Below are positions 62,001 through 63,204 of a stretch of 64,000 nucleotides of DNA, one piece after another. The notes below the pieces were generated by a model. That model saw nothing but the letters and a program-made list of their open reading frames with translations. It had not been told where the DNA came from and did no database searches. Origin of the DNA: Synaphobranchus kaupii (Eukaryota > Chordata > Actinopteri > Anguilliformes > Synaphobranchidae); contig CM056383.1 of NCBI GenBank assembly GCA_029718625.1, positions 19,507,930 through 19,571,929 of the forward strand. The letters run 5' to 3'. The position numbers were made by a program, and so were the translations under genes. Position 1 is the stretch's first letter; each line of letters begins with the position of its first letter.

Positions 62001-63204
62001 TTAGTAGTTTGATGTTGTTTAACTAAGACATGTTATTTCAAGAAGCCATGCATTGGATTACTGAATTAATTATTGAATTTGTATTTCTCTCCCAGAGAGC
62101 ATTAGCTAGATGAAGATGTGGGTGGTGGTTACCAGGTGAATATACAGTATATCACAATGTCGCTACAGTCAGAGATACAGGGCATCGGGTCTGCTGTGTC
62201 AAGGGGTAAGGTGGGAGCCAGTGTAGTGTAATGGTTAGGGGGCTGAGTATTGTAGGTTACTGGTTCAAATACAGGGTGGGGTGTTGCTTTTAACAAATTT
62301 AAAAACAATTTGTAATGTTGGCGAGTAGTGTTATTTCCGCATGCTCTGCATCTCTGCTCTGCATAGACGTATGCACGTCTATAATTGCTATTGTGCCGAA
62401 AAAAAGTGGAGGAAACTGAAAAAGATCCTTGAATGTAGTAGTCTTGTTTTAAAATAGAATATTAACGCTGGCCTACAGTTGAACTGCAACGGGTTGTTTC
62501 AACGCTCCTCACCGCTTAGCACGATGTAGGCTATAGTGCCCGTAAAATGAGTTCAGTTAATATATAGGCTAATGTTCAAACATTTTCTCAATTTAACTAA
62601 ATACAGTTCAAAACAGAATAGAAATATTTGGGCTATTAAAAAAACACTATTTGAGCCACTCCATTTATAAAGTGTTCTGCCATTTCCTCTTGTATTGAAA
62701 TAACCAACATTGATTCAATTGCACCGAGAACGTAGTCTACTGTAGTAGCAAATATTAATACACGTAGGGTAGGCTATTGTCAATCTGTCATGCGTATAGG
62801 GACATGCATTTCAAACGGACACAACCGTCCTACATTTTTCTACTGTCTGTTTAAAGAGAGCACACTTGTTTGATCAGCCTATCACAGGTAGGCTATCTCC
62901 ATCTTTTGCTCACCTTGGTCCTGATCTGGCCAGAGGTGGACACTTTTCTGATGAGTTTATGCTGCCCCTCTTGTTCTCCTTCGCTGTCGGATGACTCGTC
63001 CACTGGACCAGCGCCTCCGAAAGCACCAACAGCATGATGTTGTATTCCTGCGCCGCAAATCCCCGCAACAGTTGGGGCTCCTTTCCCCGGGTCCTGGTGG
63101 ACAGAAAGACCACACCACTCCGACTGATTCTGGAGCGCCTTTCCCTTCCTCTCCGGCACGCCAGAGCTGGACAGCGGCTGAAAATCTGCTCTCTTCGCCG
63201 CCAT
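1793..63204 (-). CDS. dgkh: Diacylglycerol kinase eta gene, 29 coding exons, 3' end outside window
   Basis: The product phosphorylates diacylglycerol to phosphatidic acid, ending DAG signalling; type II DGKs act at membranes and endosomes and scaffold Raf/ERK signalling (family knowledge). Conceptual splicing gives 1,239 codons in one open frame with consistent phases. Domain order is PH (98-193), C1 (209-258), C1 (281-331), catalytic half with GGDG (423-426) and [12 protein letters not shown] (452-463), acidic linker, accessory half (about 755-960) and partial SAM (1196-1239), which is the type II order. Eta is preferred over delta because of [28 protein letters not shown] and [11 protein letters not shown] around exons 17-18. 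A few peptides, such as the [11 protein letters not shown] region, look delta-like, so an ancestral or divergent paralogue is possible. The last SAM residues (LGV..VGHMKRI in the family) and the stop were sought below 1793 and not found. Human eta is about 1,220 residues, so little is missing. This row gives the gene span; exons follow separately. Confidence 0.95.
2010..2135 (+). other. G-rich tract in intron 28, possible G-quadruplex region
   Basis: The plus strand has many runs of three to eight G (for example GTGGGGGGGG and GGGGAGGGGTGGGGGGG), CpG-containing and strongly asymmetric. The gene is read from the minus strand, so the G-rich strand is the template. Adjacent bases 1700-1870 are also CpG-rich, including exon 29. 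Confidence 0.5.
3273..3378 (-). CDS. dgkh: dgkh exon 28 (residues 1161-1196)
   Basis: 106 nt, acceptor GTGTCTCAG and donor GTGAGG, phase 0 to phase 1. It encodes [20 protein letters not shown] then [15 protein letters not shown]. The basic [14 protein letters not shown] motif is the conserved tail before SAM; in mammals, isoforms without SAM end soon after this point. Confidence 0.94.
3696..3815 (-). CDS. dgkh: dgkh exon 27 (residues 1121-1160)
   Basis: 40 codons, phase 0, acceptor TCTCTAAAG and donor GTGAGT. It encodes [20 protein letters not shown] then [20 protein letters not shown], comparable to [20 protein letters not shown] of mammalian eta. Confidence 0.94.
3945..4150 (+). repeat. 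Dispersed repeat, copy 1 (partner at 54880)
   Basis: TGTCCCCTGT...TCAATCTCAAGAACC...TGCTGAAACCTA...CATTCAATAAAAATA, then ACTTGTATTATGT and a CAGGA(A/G)GATAT end, are shared in the same order with 54880-55095. Neither copy shows terminal repeats, and I do not recognise the family. Confidence 0.65.
4205..4402 (+). mobile_element. Degraded tRNA-derived SINE
   Basis: A decayed B box region (GGTTTGATTCTCAGGCGGG) is followed by the ACTGTTGTAC.TTGAG body and a tail with CTCTGGATAAGTGGCTGCTAAA and repeated TAATG. Same layout as the better-preserved copy at 7229. Confidence 0.7.
4424..4516 (-). CDS. dgkh: dgkh exon 26 (residues 1090-1120)
   Basis: 31 codons, phase 0, acceptor TTCCGGCAG and donor GTGAGT. 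It encodes [20 protein letters not shown] then [11 protein letters not shown], matching the [18 protein letters not shown] block of eta. A SINE ends about 20 bp past the donor. Confidence 0.95.
4672..4860. mobile_element. Degraded short inverted-repeat element
   Basis: GGGGTCCGTGGACC near the left end and GGGGGTTCCCTGG near the right end bound an AT-rich core (TATATAGATTTGGGG). The ends are only roughly complementary and no target duplication is clear, so the class is uncertain; it resembles common hAT-related short repeats. Confidence 0.4.
5193..5298 (-). CDS. dgkh: dgkh exon 25 (residues 1054-1089)
   Basis: 106 nt, acceptor GTCTACAG and donor GTGAGA. It encodes [20 protein letters not shown] then [26 protein letters not shown] is conserved between delta and eta. 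Confidence 0.94.
5660..5820 (-). CDS. dgkh: dgkh exon 24 (residues 1001-1054)
   Basis: 161 nt from the exon-proximal acceptor TTTGCTCAG; donor GTGACC, phase 0 to phase 2. It encodes [20 protein letters not shown] then [20 protein letters not shown] and [13 protein letters not shown]. The first 24 nt and the preceding 19 intronic nt are the founder unit of the minisatellite upstream, so 22 more acceptor-like sites precede this one; only this one preserves frame. Confidence 0.94.
5821..6809 (-). repeat. 43-bp minisatellite made from the intron 23 / exon 24 splice junction
   Basis: CTGAGC or CTGCGC recurs every 43 bp from 5821 to 6767 without a length change (23 positions), plus a decayed copy at about 6810. 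On the transcript strand each unit is GCATTTGAGAACACACTTAA plus GTCC, which is exon 24 sequence, then TGTCTGTCTGTTTGCTCAG, which is the intron end. Unit types by acceptor context are A (CTCAG then GCA), B (GCGCAG then GTC) and C (CTCAG then GAA). From 5864 the order BACABABAAA occurs twice and then restarts BA, a 430-bp higher-order repeat. Confidence 0.97.
6947..7081 (-). CDS. dgkh: dgkh exon 23 (residues 956-1000)
   Basis: 45 codons, phase 0, acceptor CCTTCAG and donor GTGAGA. It encodes [20 protein letters not shown] then [20 protein letters not shown] and LTRDR, the end of the accessory catalytic region. Its donor faces the intron that carries the splice-acceptor minisatellite. Confidence 0.96.
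7229..7455 (+). mobile_element. tRNA-derived SINE, nearly full length
   Basis: The head GGCAGTGTAGTATAATGGGT contains an A box, and GGTTCGATTTCC is a B box, so RNA polymerase III control is expected. The body CCGTTGTACCCTTGAGCAAG and the tail CTCTGGATAAGAGCGTCTGC then TAAATGCCTGTAATGTAATG match the widespread fish SINE tail borrowed from L2-type LINEs. It is intronic and antisense to dgkh. Confidence 0.88.
7456..8047. other. Intron 22 remainder, nothing recognised
   Basis: AT-rich sequence with no exon, terminal inverted repeat or simple repeat apart from short A and TA runs. Confidence 0.5.
8048..8161 (-). CDS. dgkh: dgkh exon 22 (accessory domain, residues 918-955)
   Basis: 38 codons, phase 0, acceptor TCTTCCAG and donor GTGAGA. 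It encodes [20 protein letters not shown] then [29 protein letters not shown] is conserved across DGKs. Confidence 0.96.
8162..9437. other. Intron 21, no gene seen
   Basis: The stretch has a G homopolymer at 8823-8834 and otherwise unremarkable AT-rich sequence. Short frames at 8573-8785 and 9107-9301 lack any recognisable domain. Confidence 0.5.
9438..9490. repeat. (TAA)n microsatellite at exon 21 donor
   Basis: About 16 TAA triplets in a row, ending only a few bases from the exon 21 donor, so on the transcript the donor GTGAGC is followed almost directly by (ATT)n. Confidence 0.95.
9498..9605 (-). CDS. dgkh: dgkh exon 21 (accessory domain, residues 882-917)
   Basis: 36 codons, phase 0, acceptor of T run plus CAG and donor GTGAGC. 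It encodes [20 protein letters not shown] then [16 protein letters not shown], one of the most conserved DGK blocks. The donor is followed at once by an (ATT)n tract. Confidence 0.96.
9606..10368. other. Intron 20, nothing recognised
   Basis: No exon, element end or tandem array could be supported; composition is AT-rich. Confidence 0.5.
10369..10465 (-). CDS. dgkh: dgkh exon 20 (accessory domain, residues 849-881)
   Basis: 97 nt, acceptor CTCCTGTAG and donor GTGAGA. It encodes [20 protein letters not shown] then [12 protein letters not shown]. The upstream intron 19 carries a Tc1-like relic and a solo LTR inserted almost back to back. Confidence 0.96.
10590..11124 (+). mobile_element. Tc1-like transposon relic with truncated transposase
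   Basis: Ends are CACTGCCCGGCCAAAAAAAA and its complement, flanked by TA on both sides (10588-10589 and 11125-11126), the mariner/Tc1 target. The plus strand encodes the C-terminal part of a transposase: [14 protein letters not shown], then DDNAKIH, a frame break near 10878, then [12 protein letters not shown] to a stop near 11090. The N-terminal DNA-binding half is missing, so the element is dead. Confidence 0.92.
11135..11936 (-). mobile_element. Solo LTR of a retrotransposon (family A)
   Basis: An 802-bp unit starts TGTAAGGG and ends CCATGACA, flanked by an exact 5-bp duplication GTTCT (11130-11134 and 11937-11941). No internal retroviral-type coding region is present. Read on the minus strand it starts TGTCATGG and ends CCCTTACA, matching the other solo LTR at 43705. 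Two related segments near 11205 and 11405 (AATAAA followed by CCTG.(A/C)TCTCA) are an internal duplication. Confidence 0.85.
12370..12617. mobile_element. Short inverted-repeat element (MITE)
   Basis: CCCTTACAAAA at the left and TTTTGTAAGGG at the right are perfect complements 248 bp apart. The inside repeats the words GGCAAA and GCGGCAA. It has no coding capacity, and the class is not settled. Confidence 0.75.
12753..12863 (-). CDS. dgkh: dgkh exon 19 (accessory domain, residues 812-849)
   Basis: 111 nt, acceptor CTCCTACAG and donor GTGAGT, phase 2 to phase 2. It encodes [20 protein letters not shown] then [16 protein letters not shown]. The [10 protein letters not shown] motif is the conserved opening of the DAGK accessory domain. 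Confidence 0.96.
13257..13374 (-). CDS. dgkh: dgkh exon 18 (accessory catalytic half, residues 773-812)
   Basis: 118 nt, acceptor GCCTGCAG and donor GTAAGG, phase 1 to phase 2. It encodes [20 protein letters not shown] then [18 protein letters not shown], close to mammalian eta and clearly unlike delta; this is the best evidence for the paralogue call. Confidence 0.95.
13463..13487 (-). pseudogene. Decayed duplicate of the exon 17 end
   Basis: CCAGGACAAATAAT occurs at 13537-13550, across the genuine exon 17 end and donor, and again at about 13464-13478 on the far side of the TG tract. In this copy the donor GT has become GA, so it cannot splice. The two copies bracket the microsatellite. Confidence 0.7.
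13500..13531. repeat. (TG)n microsatellite at exon 17 donor
   Basis: Roughly 16 TG units. On the transcript this is a (CA)n tract beginning six to eight bases after the exon 17 donor. Confidence 0.95.
13538..13669 (-). CDS. dgkh: dgkh exon 17 (residues 729-773)
   Basis: 132 nt, acceptor TTTTTCCAG and donor GTATGT, phase 1 to phase 1. It encodes [20 protein letters not shown] then [20 protein letters not shown] and ICP. The end is a hallmark of eta. The donor runs within six bases into a (CA)n tract, and a decayed copy of the exon end sits beyond it. Confidence 0.92.
13948..13976. repeat. (CA)n microsatellite in intron 16
   Basis: About 13 CA units 50 to 80 bp downstream of the exon 16 donor on the transcript. 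Confidence 0.95.
14029..14163 (-). CDS. dgkh: dgkh exon 16 (variable linker, residues 684-729)
   Basis: 135 nt, acceptor TTCCTCAG and donor GTATGT, phase 1 to phase 1. It encodes [20 protein letters not shown] then [20 protein letters not shown] and LESP. Low conservation, but the VDEQNA.T.EQ start resembles DGK delta and the Ser/Asp/Glu-rich remainder matches the disordered linker. The donor is inferred from frame continuity. Confidence 0.8.
14594..14900 (-). CDS. dgkh: dgkh exon 15 (acidic linker, residues 582-684)
   Basis: 307 nt, the longest exon, acceptor ACTCCGCAG and donor GTATAA, phase 0 to phase 1. It begins [15 protein letters not shown] and ends with conserved [20 protein letters not shown]. 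Between them lies a Glu/Asp run (about 615-640) encoded by GAG and GAC triplets, longer than I recall in the mammalian proteins, followed by a probable short coiled coil (about 640-660). Confidence 0.94.
14985..15175. mobile_element. Short interspersed inverted-repeat element, CCAGTCCTGGAGG family
   Basis: Begins CTCCAGTCCTGGAGGGCCGC and ends with a degraded complement (CAGCTCTCCATGACTGGAC). Related to copies at 18450 and 33275 and to the 204-bp tandem units at 1092. Probably a non-autonomous hAT-type element. Confidence 0.6.
15244..15343 (-). CDS. dgkh: dgkh exon 14 (residues 548-581)
   Basis: 100 nt, acceptor CCTCTATAG (a poor pyrimidine tract) and donor GTAAGA. It encodes [20 protein letters not shown] then [13 protein letters not shown], matching the [12 protein letters not shown] block of DGK delta and eta. 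Confidence 0.93.
15628..15719 (-). CDS. dgkh: dgkh exon 13 (residues 518-548)
   Basis: Encodes (FQ)[17 protein letters not shown] then [12 protein letters not shown], ending at phase 2 before GTGAGT. Two acceptors six bases apart, TTGTAG and TTTCAG, both keep frame, so the exon starts at 15719 or 15713 and differs by residues FQ. The longer form is listed because a Phe occupies this region in mammalian eta. Confidence 0.9.
16066..16735. mobile_element. Palindromic-end element with another nested inside
   Basis: The left end GGGACCCCTGTGTATGCTGG and the right end CCAGCATACACAGGGGTCTC are complementary over about 30 bases. The inner part holds a second palindromic element at 16381-16552. Confidence 0.8.
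16381..16552. mobile_element. Nested palindromic MITE
   Basis: GGGGGTATACTAAGAAGCAG at the left mirrors CTGCTTTGTAGTATATCCCCC at the right, with inner complementarity (GTTAGCTGGATAA.. against ..TTATCCAGTTAAC). Flanks TGGACACTG and TGGCCACTG look like a 9-bp target duplication with one change. The same family appears at 45753. Confidence 0.8.
16789..16870 (-). CDS. dgkh: dgkh exon 12 (residues 490-517)
   Basis: 82 nt, acceptor CTCTCCAG and donor GTAACT. It encodes [20 protein letters not shown] then EESEHCQ after the split Arg. The first half (WSIMTYE.K.PP) is conserved; the rest is variable linker. A partial copy of this exon start lies at 18992-19042. Confidence 0.93.
17544..17683 (-). CDS. 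dgkh: dgkh exon 11 (catalytic domain, residues 444-490)
   Basis: 140 nt, phase 0 to phase 2, acceptor CATTGCAG and donor GTACTG. It encodes [20 protein letters not shown] then [20 protein letters not shown] and STKMLD. The GTGND motif is intact. Arg490 is split with exon 12. Confidence 0.96.
17895..18003 (-). CDS. dgkh: dgkh exon 10 (nucleotide-binding loop, residues 407-443)
   Basis: 109 nt, acceptor CCCCTCAG and donor GTACGG, ending at phase 0. It encodes [20 protein letters not shown] then [20 protein letters not shown] at 423-426 is the ATP-binding glycine motif essential for kinase activity, and it is intact. Confidence 0.96.
18225..18352 (+). mobile_element. SINE 3' fragment
   Basis: AGCTGTATAAATGGATTGTA then TCTGGATTACAGTGTCTACC and AAATGCCTAAATGTA follow the 3' half of the SINE at 7229; the tRNA head is missing. 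Confidence 0.7.
18450..18645. mobile_element. Short inverted-repeat element, CCAGTC family
   Basis: Starts ATTCCAGTCTTGGAG and ends TGGACTGGAGGTTTGACACC, roughly complementary. The inner text AGTCACTGATTGACTAAAGAATCC resembles the copies at 14985 and 33275. Confidence 0.65.
18702..18864 (-). CDS. dgkh: dgkh exon 9 (catalytic domain start, residues 353-407)
   Basis: 163 nt, phase 1 to phase 2, acceptor TTTGTCAG and donor GTAAGC. It encodes [20 protein letters not shown] then [20 protein letters not shown] and [14 protein letters not shown], the opening strands of the DAGK catalytic fold ([11 protein letters not shown]). Confidence 0.95.
18992..19042 (-). pseudogene. Displaced partial copy of the exon 12 start
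   Basis: About 50 bp matches 16833-16883, covering the exon 12 acceptor CTCTCCAG and its first 38 coding bases. The copy would read [12 protein letters not shown] and then diverge. It lies in intron 8, upstream of exons 9-12 in the transcript, so it is out of order, and it has no donor. A few substitutions show it is not recent. Confidence 0.85.
20239..20873 (+). repeat. Long direct repeat, copy 1
   Basis: 635 bp from ATCTTTCCAAATATTGTTAT to ACCTCCTCTGTG is repeated at 22924 with only a few percent difference. It lacks the TG..CA ends of an LTR and I see no coding content. Confidence 0.95.
21028..21100 (+). mobile_element. SINE 3' tail fragment
   Basis: GTCGCTTTGGATAAAAGTGT then CTGCTAAATGAATGTAATGT is the L2-like tail used by fish SINEs. 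It lies between the two direct repeats. Confidence 0.75.
21789..21973. mobile_element. hAT-like palindromic MITE
   Basis: CAGTGGCCCTGTTCCTGGAG at the left and CTCCAGGAACAGGGACCACTG at the right are nearly perfect complements, followed inward by (A)TCTAC and GTAGAT. CAGTGG..CCACTG ends and non-coding length suggest a hAT MITE; no target duplication survives. Confidence 0.8.
22924..23555 (+). repeat. Long direct repeat, copy 2
   Basis: 632 bp, partner of 20239-20873, in the same orientation and 2.05 kb away. Differences are scattered substitutions and A-run length changes. The right end falls about 165 bp from the exon 8 donor at 23721. Confidence 0.95.
23721..23823 (-). CDS. dgkh: dgkh exon 8 (end of second C1, residues 319-353)
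   Basis: 103 nt, phase 0 to phase 1, acceptor CTGGACAG and donor GTAAGC. It encodes [20 protein letters not shown] then [15 protein letters not shown]320, C323 and C331 complete the second zinc finger. Confidence 0.94.
23930..24767. mobile_element. hAT-like element with exact 8-bp target duplication
   Basis: Ends CAGTGGCGTACCGTGGG and CCGACGTTACGCCACTG are complementary with two mismatches. CTTTTCAT flanks both sides (23922-23929 and 24768-24775). The 838-bp interior has no transposase. Parts of it recur inside the element at 36524 (CTTTCTAATGTTTAAATCG and CACGATACGCCACTG). Confidence 0.9.
24982..25107 (-). CDS. dgkh: dgkh exon 7 (second C1 domain, residues 277-318)
   Basis: 42 codons, phase 0, acceptor TTTCTGCAG and donor GTGAGG. 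It encodes [20 protein letters not shown] then the C1 core, with ligands H281, C294, C297, C312 and C315. Identity with vertebrate DGK delta and eta is nearly complete. Confidence 0.96.
25202..25443. repeat. Degenerate minisatellite, unit about 18-19 bp
   Basis: Variants of GATAACTTGTGGATTCA recur about a dozen times (GATAACTCGTGGAGTCA, GGTAACTCATAGATATACA and so on). It starts about 95 bp upstream of exon 7 in the transcript, close to its acceptor. Confidence 0.85.
25548..26120 (+). mobile_element. Probable interspersed repeat with chance open frame
   Basis: CCAACCCAATCTGGAATGTC, CGAGAGAGCATCCACGGTTC and the CpG-rich body resemble a common long repeat of fish genomes that starts with CAATCTGGAATGTC. 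A 204-codon frame (25524-26138) crosses it but shows no domain and low-complexity composition. I do not recognise a protein. Confidence 0.5.
26140..27740. other. Rest of intron 6, simple repeats only
   Basis: Holds a diverged direct pair (about 26895-26965 and 27092-27178, sharing TTGGGCAT..ATAAAGTTGTC), a G run at 27126-27138, and C runs at 27304-27353. No exon was found. Confidence 0.6.
27741..27847 (-). CDS. dgkh: dgkh exon 6 (end of first C1, residues 241-276)
   Basis: 107 nt, completing split Val241 and ending at phase 0, acceptor TTTTGCAG and donor GTAAGT. It encodes [20 protein letters not shown] then [15 protein letters not shown], with the remaining zinc ligands C242, H247, C250 and C258. 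Confidence 0.95.
29604..29668. repeat. (GT)n microsatellite in intron 5
   Basis: About 60 bp of GT with a few GGGT interruptions. Confidence 0.95.
29815..30110. promoter_or_regulatory. Candidate conserved non-coding element A in intron 5
   Basis: Non-repetitive AT-rich text dense in homeodomain-like words (CAATTAATGAGAGG, ATAATTAATGCTC, AACAATTAATTGTTG) and free of element ends. This texture is common in vertebrate intronic enhancers, but conservation could not be tested here. Confidence 0.25.
30535..30800. promoter_or_regulatory. Candidate conserved non-coding element B in intron 5
   Basis: Contains GATTAATTTC, CATGCTAATTATGATAATC and CCCATTAGCATGCATAAAG, a run of TAAT and octamer-like words in unique sequence. 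The claim rests on texture alone. Confidence 0.25.
31074..31988 (-). mobile_element. Tc1-like element with 265-bp inverted arms (foldback)
   Basis: CAGATCCTTTCCAAAAAATT begins the left arm (31074-31337) and its complement ends the right arm (31721-31988); TA flanks both sides. The arms match over about 265 bp. The minus strand between them encodes the N-terminal part of a Tc1-type transposase from [10 protein letters not shown] (31632) through helix-turn-helix regions ([18 protein letters not shown]) to about SKTTTCRV. The catalytic DDE part is absent. Confidence 0.93.
32872..33004 (-). CDS. dgkh: dgkh exon 5 (first C1 domain, residues 197-241)
   Basis: 133 nt, begins at phase 0 and ends with one extra base, acceptor TTTGCCAG and donor GTAAGC. 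It supplies zinc ligands H209, C222, C225 and C239 of the first C1 finger, with the strongly conserved [20 protein letters not shown]. Spacing H-X12-C-X2-C-X13-C fits the family exactly. Confidence 0.96.
33273..33470. mobile_element. Short interspersed element, CAGTCCTGG family
   Basis: AGTCTCAAACAGCAGTCCTG at the left and TATACTGGACTTTGAGTTA at the right, with an inner TTTACTGCTGATTGAAAA, relate it to the copy at 18450. Non-coding. Confidence 0.6.
34563..34667 (-). CDS. dgkh: dgkh exon 4 (PH domain, residues 162-196)
   Basis: 35 codons, phase 0, acceptor TTCTTCAG and donor GTAAGA. It encodes [20 protein letters not shown] then [15 protein letters not shown], the last strands and the C-terminal helix of PH with its conserved Trp (W182). 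Confidence 0.96.
34745..34860. repeat. C-rich low-complexity tract
   Basis: A poly-C and CCTCC-rich run (34788-34840) about 80-175 bp upstream of exon 4 in the transcript. Confidence 0.8.
35995..36035. repeat. (AAT)n microsatellite
   Basis: About 13 AAT units with one interruption. Confidence 0.95.
36104..38188. mobile_element. TTA-flanked inverted-repeat element (PIF/Harbinger-like), host to a nested one
   Basis: GGCCATGTAAAAAAAAA then AAGTTGTTGATCGTCC at the left is complementary to GGACGATCAACAACTTTTTT then ACATGGCC at the right. TTA lies on both sides (36101-36103 and 38189-38191), as in PIF/Harbinger insertions. Most of the interior is a second element (36524-37922). Confidence 0.85.
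36524..37922. mobile_element. Nested inverted-repeat element
   Basis: GGCTGCGTCCCAATCCAGTT with ACTTCACTTGCAAACTTCAC inward at the left is mirrored at the right by AACTGGATTGGGACGCAGCC-type sequence; the match spans about 65 bp. The interior shares blocks with the element at 23930. No transposase frame was recognised and no clear target duplication. Confidence 0.85.
39633..39835. mobile_element. Short inverted-repeat element, CCCTGGTCC family
   Basis: Starts GGTCCCCAACCCTGGTCCTA and ends CCCTCCAGGGCCAGAGCTGA, imperfect complements. Non-coding. Confidence 0.55.
40749..41080. repeat. CA-rich compound microsatellite
   Basis: Some 330 bp of CA repeats interrupted by short words (ATGCAAG, ACATAC). 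It generates long open frames of Thr/His or Cys/Val composition on both strands that are not genes. Confidence 0.95.
41732..41828. repeat. (CT)n tract
   Basis: Nearly pure CTCT with TTT and CCC interruptions. On the transcript strand it is (GA)n. Confidence 0.95.
41955..42272. repeat. CA-rich compound microsatellite
   Basis: CA units broken by ATG and TAC words, similar to 40749-41080. It abuts the CpG-rich segment at 42425. Confidence 0.95.
42425..42720 (-). promoter_or_regulatory. CpG-rich island in intron 3, possible internal promoter
   Basis: Dozens of CpG within 300 bp (GCCGCGCGTATG, GAGCGCCGCGCTGC, GGCTGCGGCCGAGCGGCC, CTACTGCGCGCGATCG) in an otherwise CpG-poor, AT-rich intron. No retained element ends are seen. 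Unmethylated islands usually mark promoters, so an alternative dgkh first exon is plausible; no exon with a convincing donor could be fixed. Confidence 0.4.
43705..44408 (-). mobile_element. Solo LTR of a retrotransposon (family B)
   Basis: 704 bp, TGTGAGGG to CCGTGACA, flanked by exact AAAGC duplications (43700-43704 and 44409-44413). On the minus strand it starts TGTCACGG, has a TATAAATAG box (about 44250) and ends CCCTCACA. No internal region is present. The 130-codon frame on its minus strand is LTR sequence, not a gene. Confidence 0.92.
45468..45660. mobile_element. hAT-like MITE with 8-bp target duplication
   Basis: CAGAGGTGGATATCCAGGGG at the left pairs with CCCCTGGATTTCCACCTCTG at the right over about 38 bp. 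GTGGATAG is duplicated on both sides (45460-45467 and 45661-45668). 193 bp, non-coding. Confidence 0.93.
45753..46112. mobile_element. Palindromic element with a second one inside
   Basis: The outer arms (CTAGCTGGCTAACTCAGTTA.. and ..GCCAGCTAACTGAGTTATCC) belong to the family seen at 16381. Inside, 45841-46017 is a separate element with ends GGCTGCGTTCAGAATGGCTC and GAGCCATTCCCAACGCAGCC. It ends about 60 bp beyond the exon 3 donor. Confidence 0.8.
46172..46252 (-). CDS. dgkh: dgkh exon 3 (PH domain, residues 135-161)
   Basis: 27 codons, phase 0, acceptor CCTCCTCAG and donor GTGAGT. It encodes [20 protein letters not shown] then NVNNSFT, the middle of the PH domain. A palindromic transposon (45753-46112) ends about 60 bp beyond the donor, so the intron junction is tightly flanked by mobile DNA. 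Confidence 0.95.
47042..47543. mobile_element. PIF/Harbinger-like MITE 1
   Basis: AGCTGCATTCTCACCAAA to TTTGGTGAGAATGCAGCT, perfect terminal repeats, with TTA on both sides (47039-47041 and 47544-47546). 502 bp, non-coding. Confidence 0.92.
47547..48189. mobile_element. PIF/Harbinger-like MITE 2
   Basis: GGCCGCGATCACACCGGA to TCCGGTGTGATCGCGGCC, with TTA at 47544-47546 and 48190-48192. 643 bp, CpG-rich, non-coding. The left TTA is shared with MITE 1. Confidence 0.92.
48446..51492. mobile_element. TTAA-flanked inverted-repeat element
   Basis: AGGGGAATTCCACCCAAAAA at the left and GGTGGAATTCTCCT at the right, flanked by TTAA (48442-48445 and 51493-51496), a piggyBac-type target. About 2.3 kb excluding the nested hAT copy. 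No transposase was recognised. A further repeat-like block (49600-49885) ends GATAGGGCCCATAG. Confidence 0.7.
50614..51365. mobile_element. hAT-like element with exact 8-bp target duplication
   Basis: Starts TAGTGGTGTGTCGTTCGCG and ends GGAATGCCCATCACTA, with subterminal GAGCCGGCTCTT repeated in both orientations. ACGTATAC flanks both sides (50606-50613 and 51366-51373). 752 bp, AT-rich core, no transposase. It is the innermost insertion of the cluster. Confidence 0.93.
52565..52675 (-). CDS. dgkh: dgkh exon 2 (PH domain, residues 98-134)
   Basis: 37 codons, phase 0 at both ends, acceptor TTTCCAG and donor GTAGGC. It encodes [20 protein letters not shown] followed by [17 protein letters not shown], the first strands of the PH domain, nearly identical to the family. 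It was found by searching for the expected peptide because the open frame is too short to stand out. It lies about 10 kb from exon 1. Confidence 0.93.
53734..53880. mobile_element. Short palindromic MITE
   Basis: GTTGGGATCAATTGTATTTC with AGTTCAATG at the left against CATGAAATGAAGTAGAATTG and ACCCCCACT at the right. The inside is AT-rich. Complementarity is imperfect. Confidence 0.6.
54880..55095 (+). repeat. Dispersed repeat, copy 2 (partner at 3945)
   Basis: Shares ordered blocks with 3945-4150: TTTTTGTCCCCTGT, TTAATCTCAAGAACCA, TGCTGAAACCTA, CATTCAATAAAAATA, ACACTTGTATTATGT and CAGGAAGATAT. Confidence 0.65.
56008..56043. repeat. C homopolymer followed by (TC)n
   Basis: About 14 C then some ten TC units, followed by a CA-rich stretch to 56165. 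Confidence 0.95.
57040..57480. promoter_or_regulatory. Candidate conserved non-coding element C in intron 1
   Basis: Unique sequence with dense factor-like words: CTGCTAATTAAGACGG, CATAAAAATTAATGGGGAG, AGAGATTTATCTG, CATATTTGCATTGGTAATG and GAGATAAATCGCTTC. No repeat features. A distal enhancer is plausible; only alignment can decide. Confidence 0.3.
57928..58544. mobile_element. Palindromic element with perfect 26-bp ends
   Basis: AGGGCCTGATTTACTAAGAC then CTTTAG at the left is exactly complementary to CTAAAGGTCTTAGTAAATCA then GGCCCT at the right. A second inner palindrome surrounds CAAAACCAATAAAATGGC near 58430-58500. 617 bp, non-coding, class uncertain. Confidence 0.9.
58545..62215. other. 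Intron 1 segment without recognised features
   Basis: AT-rich with scattered short frames (for example 59006-59263 and 60527-60913) that lack domains and splice context. I see no exon, element ends or array. Confidence 0.5.
62216..62300 (+). mobile_element. SINE head fragment
   Basis: GCCAGTGTAGTGTAATGGTT (A box) and TACTGGTTCAAATAC (B box) correspond to the tRNA-derived head of the SINE at 7229; the body and tail are missing. Confidence 0.75.
62914..63204 (-). CDS. dgkh: dgkh exon 1 (N-terminus, residues 1-97)
   Basis: Codes for [10 protein letters not shown].. through the conserved [14 protein letters not shown] block just before PH. The ATG has A at -3 and G at +4, a good Kozak context, and is the first in frame. 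The exon ends AAG with donor GTGAGC, phase 0. The first 70 residues are not conserved with mammals apart from a loose QHH..GAFGGAG similarity, and the acidic [11 protein letters not shown] stretch is typical of eta and delta. A shorter N-terminus made from another upstream exon cannot be excluded. Confidence 0.85.

Noticed and set aside
1793..63204. Assignment as DGK delta (dgkd)
   Set aside because: Exons 17-18 carry eta-specific blocks absent from delta; delta-like residues elsewhere are few.
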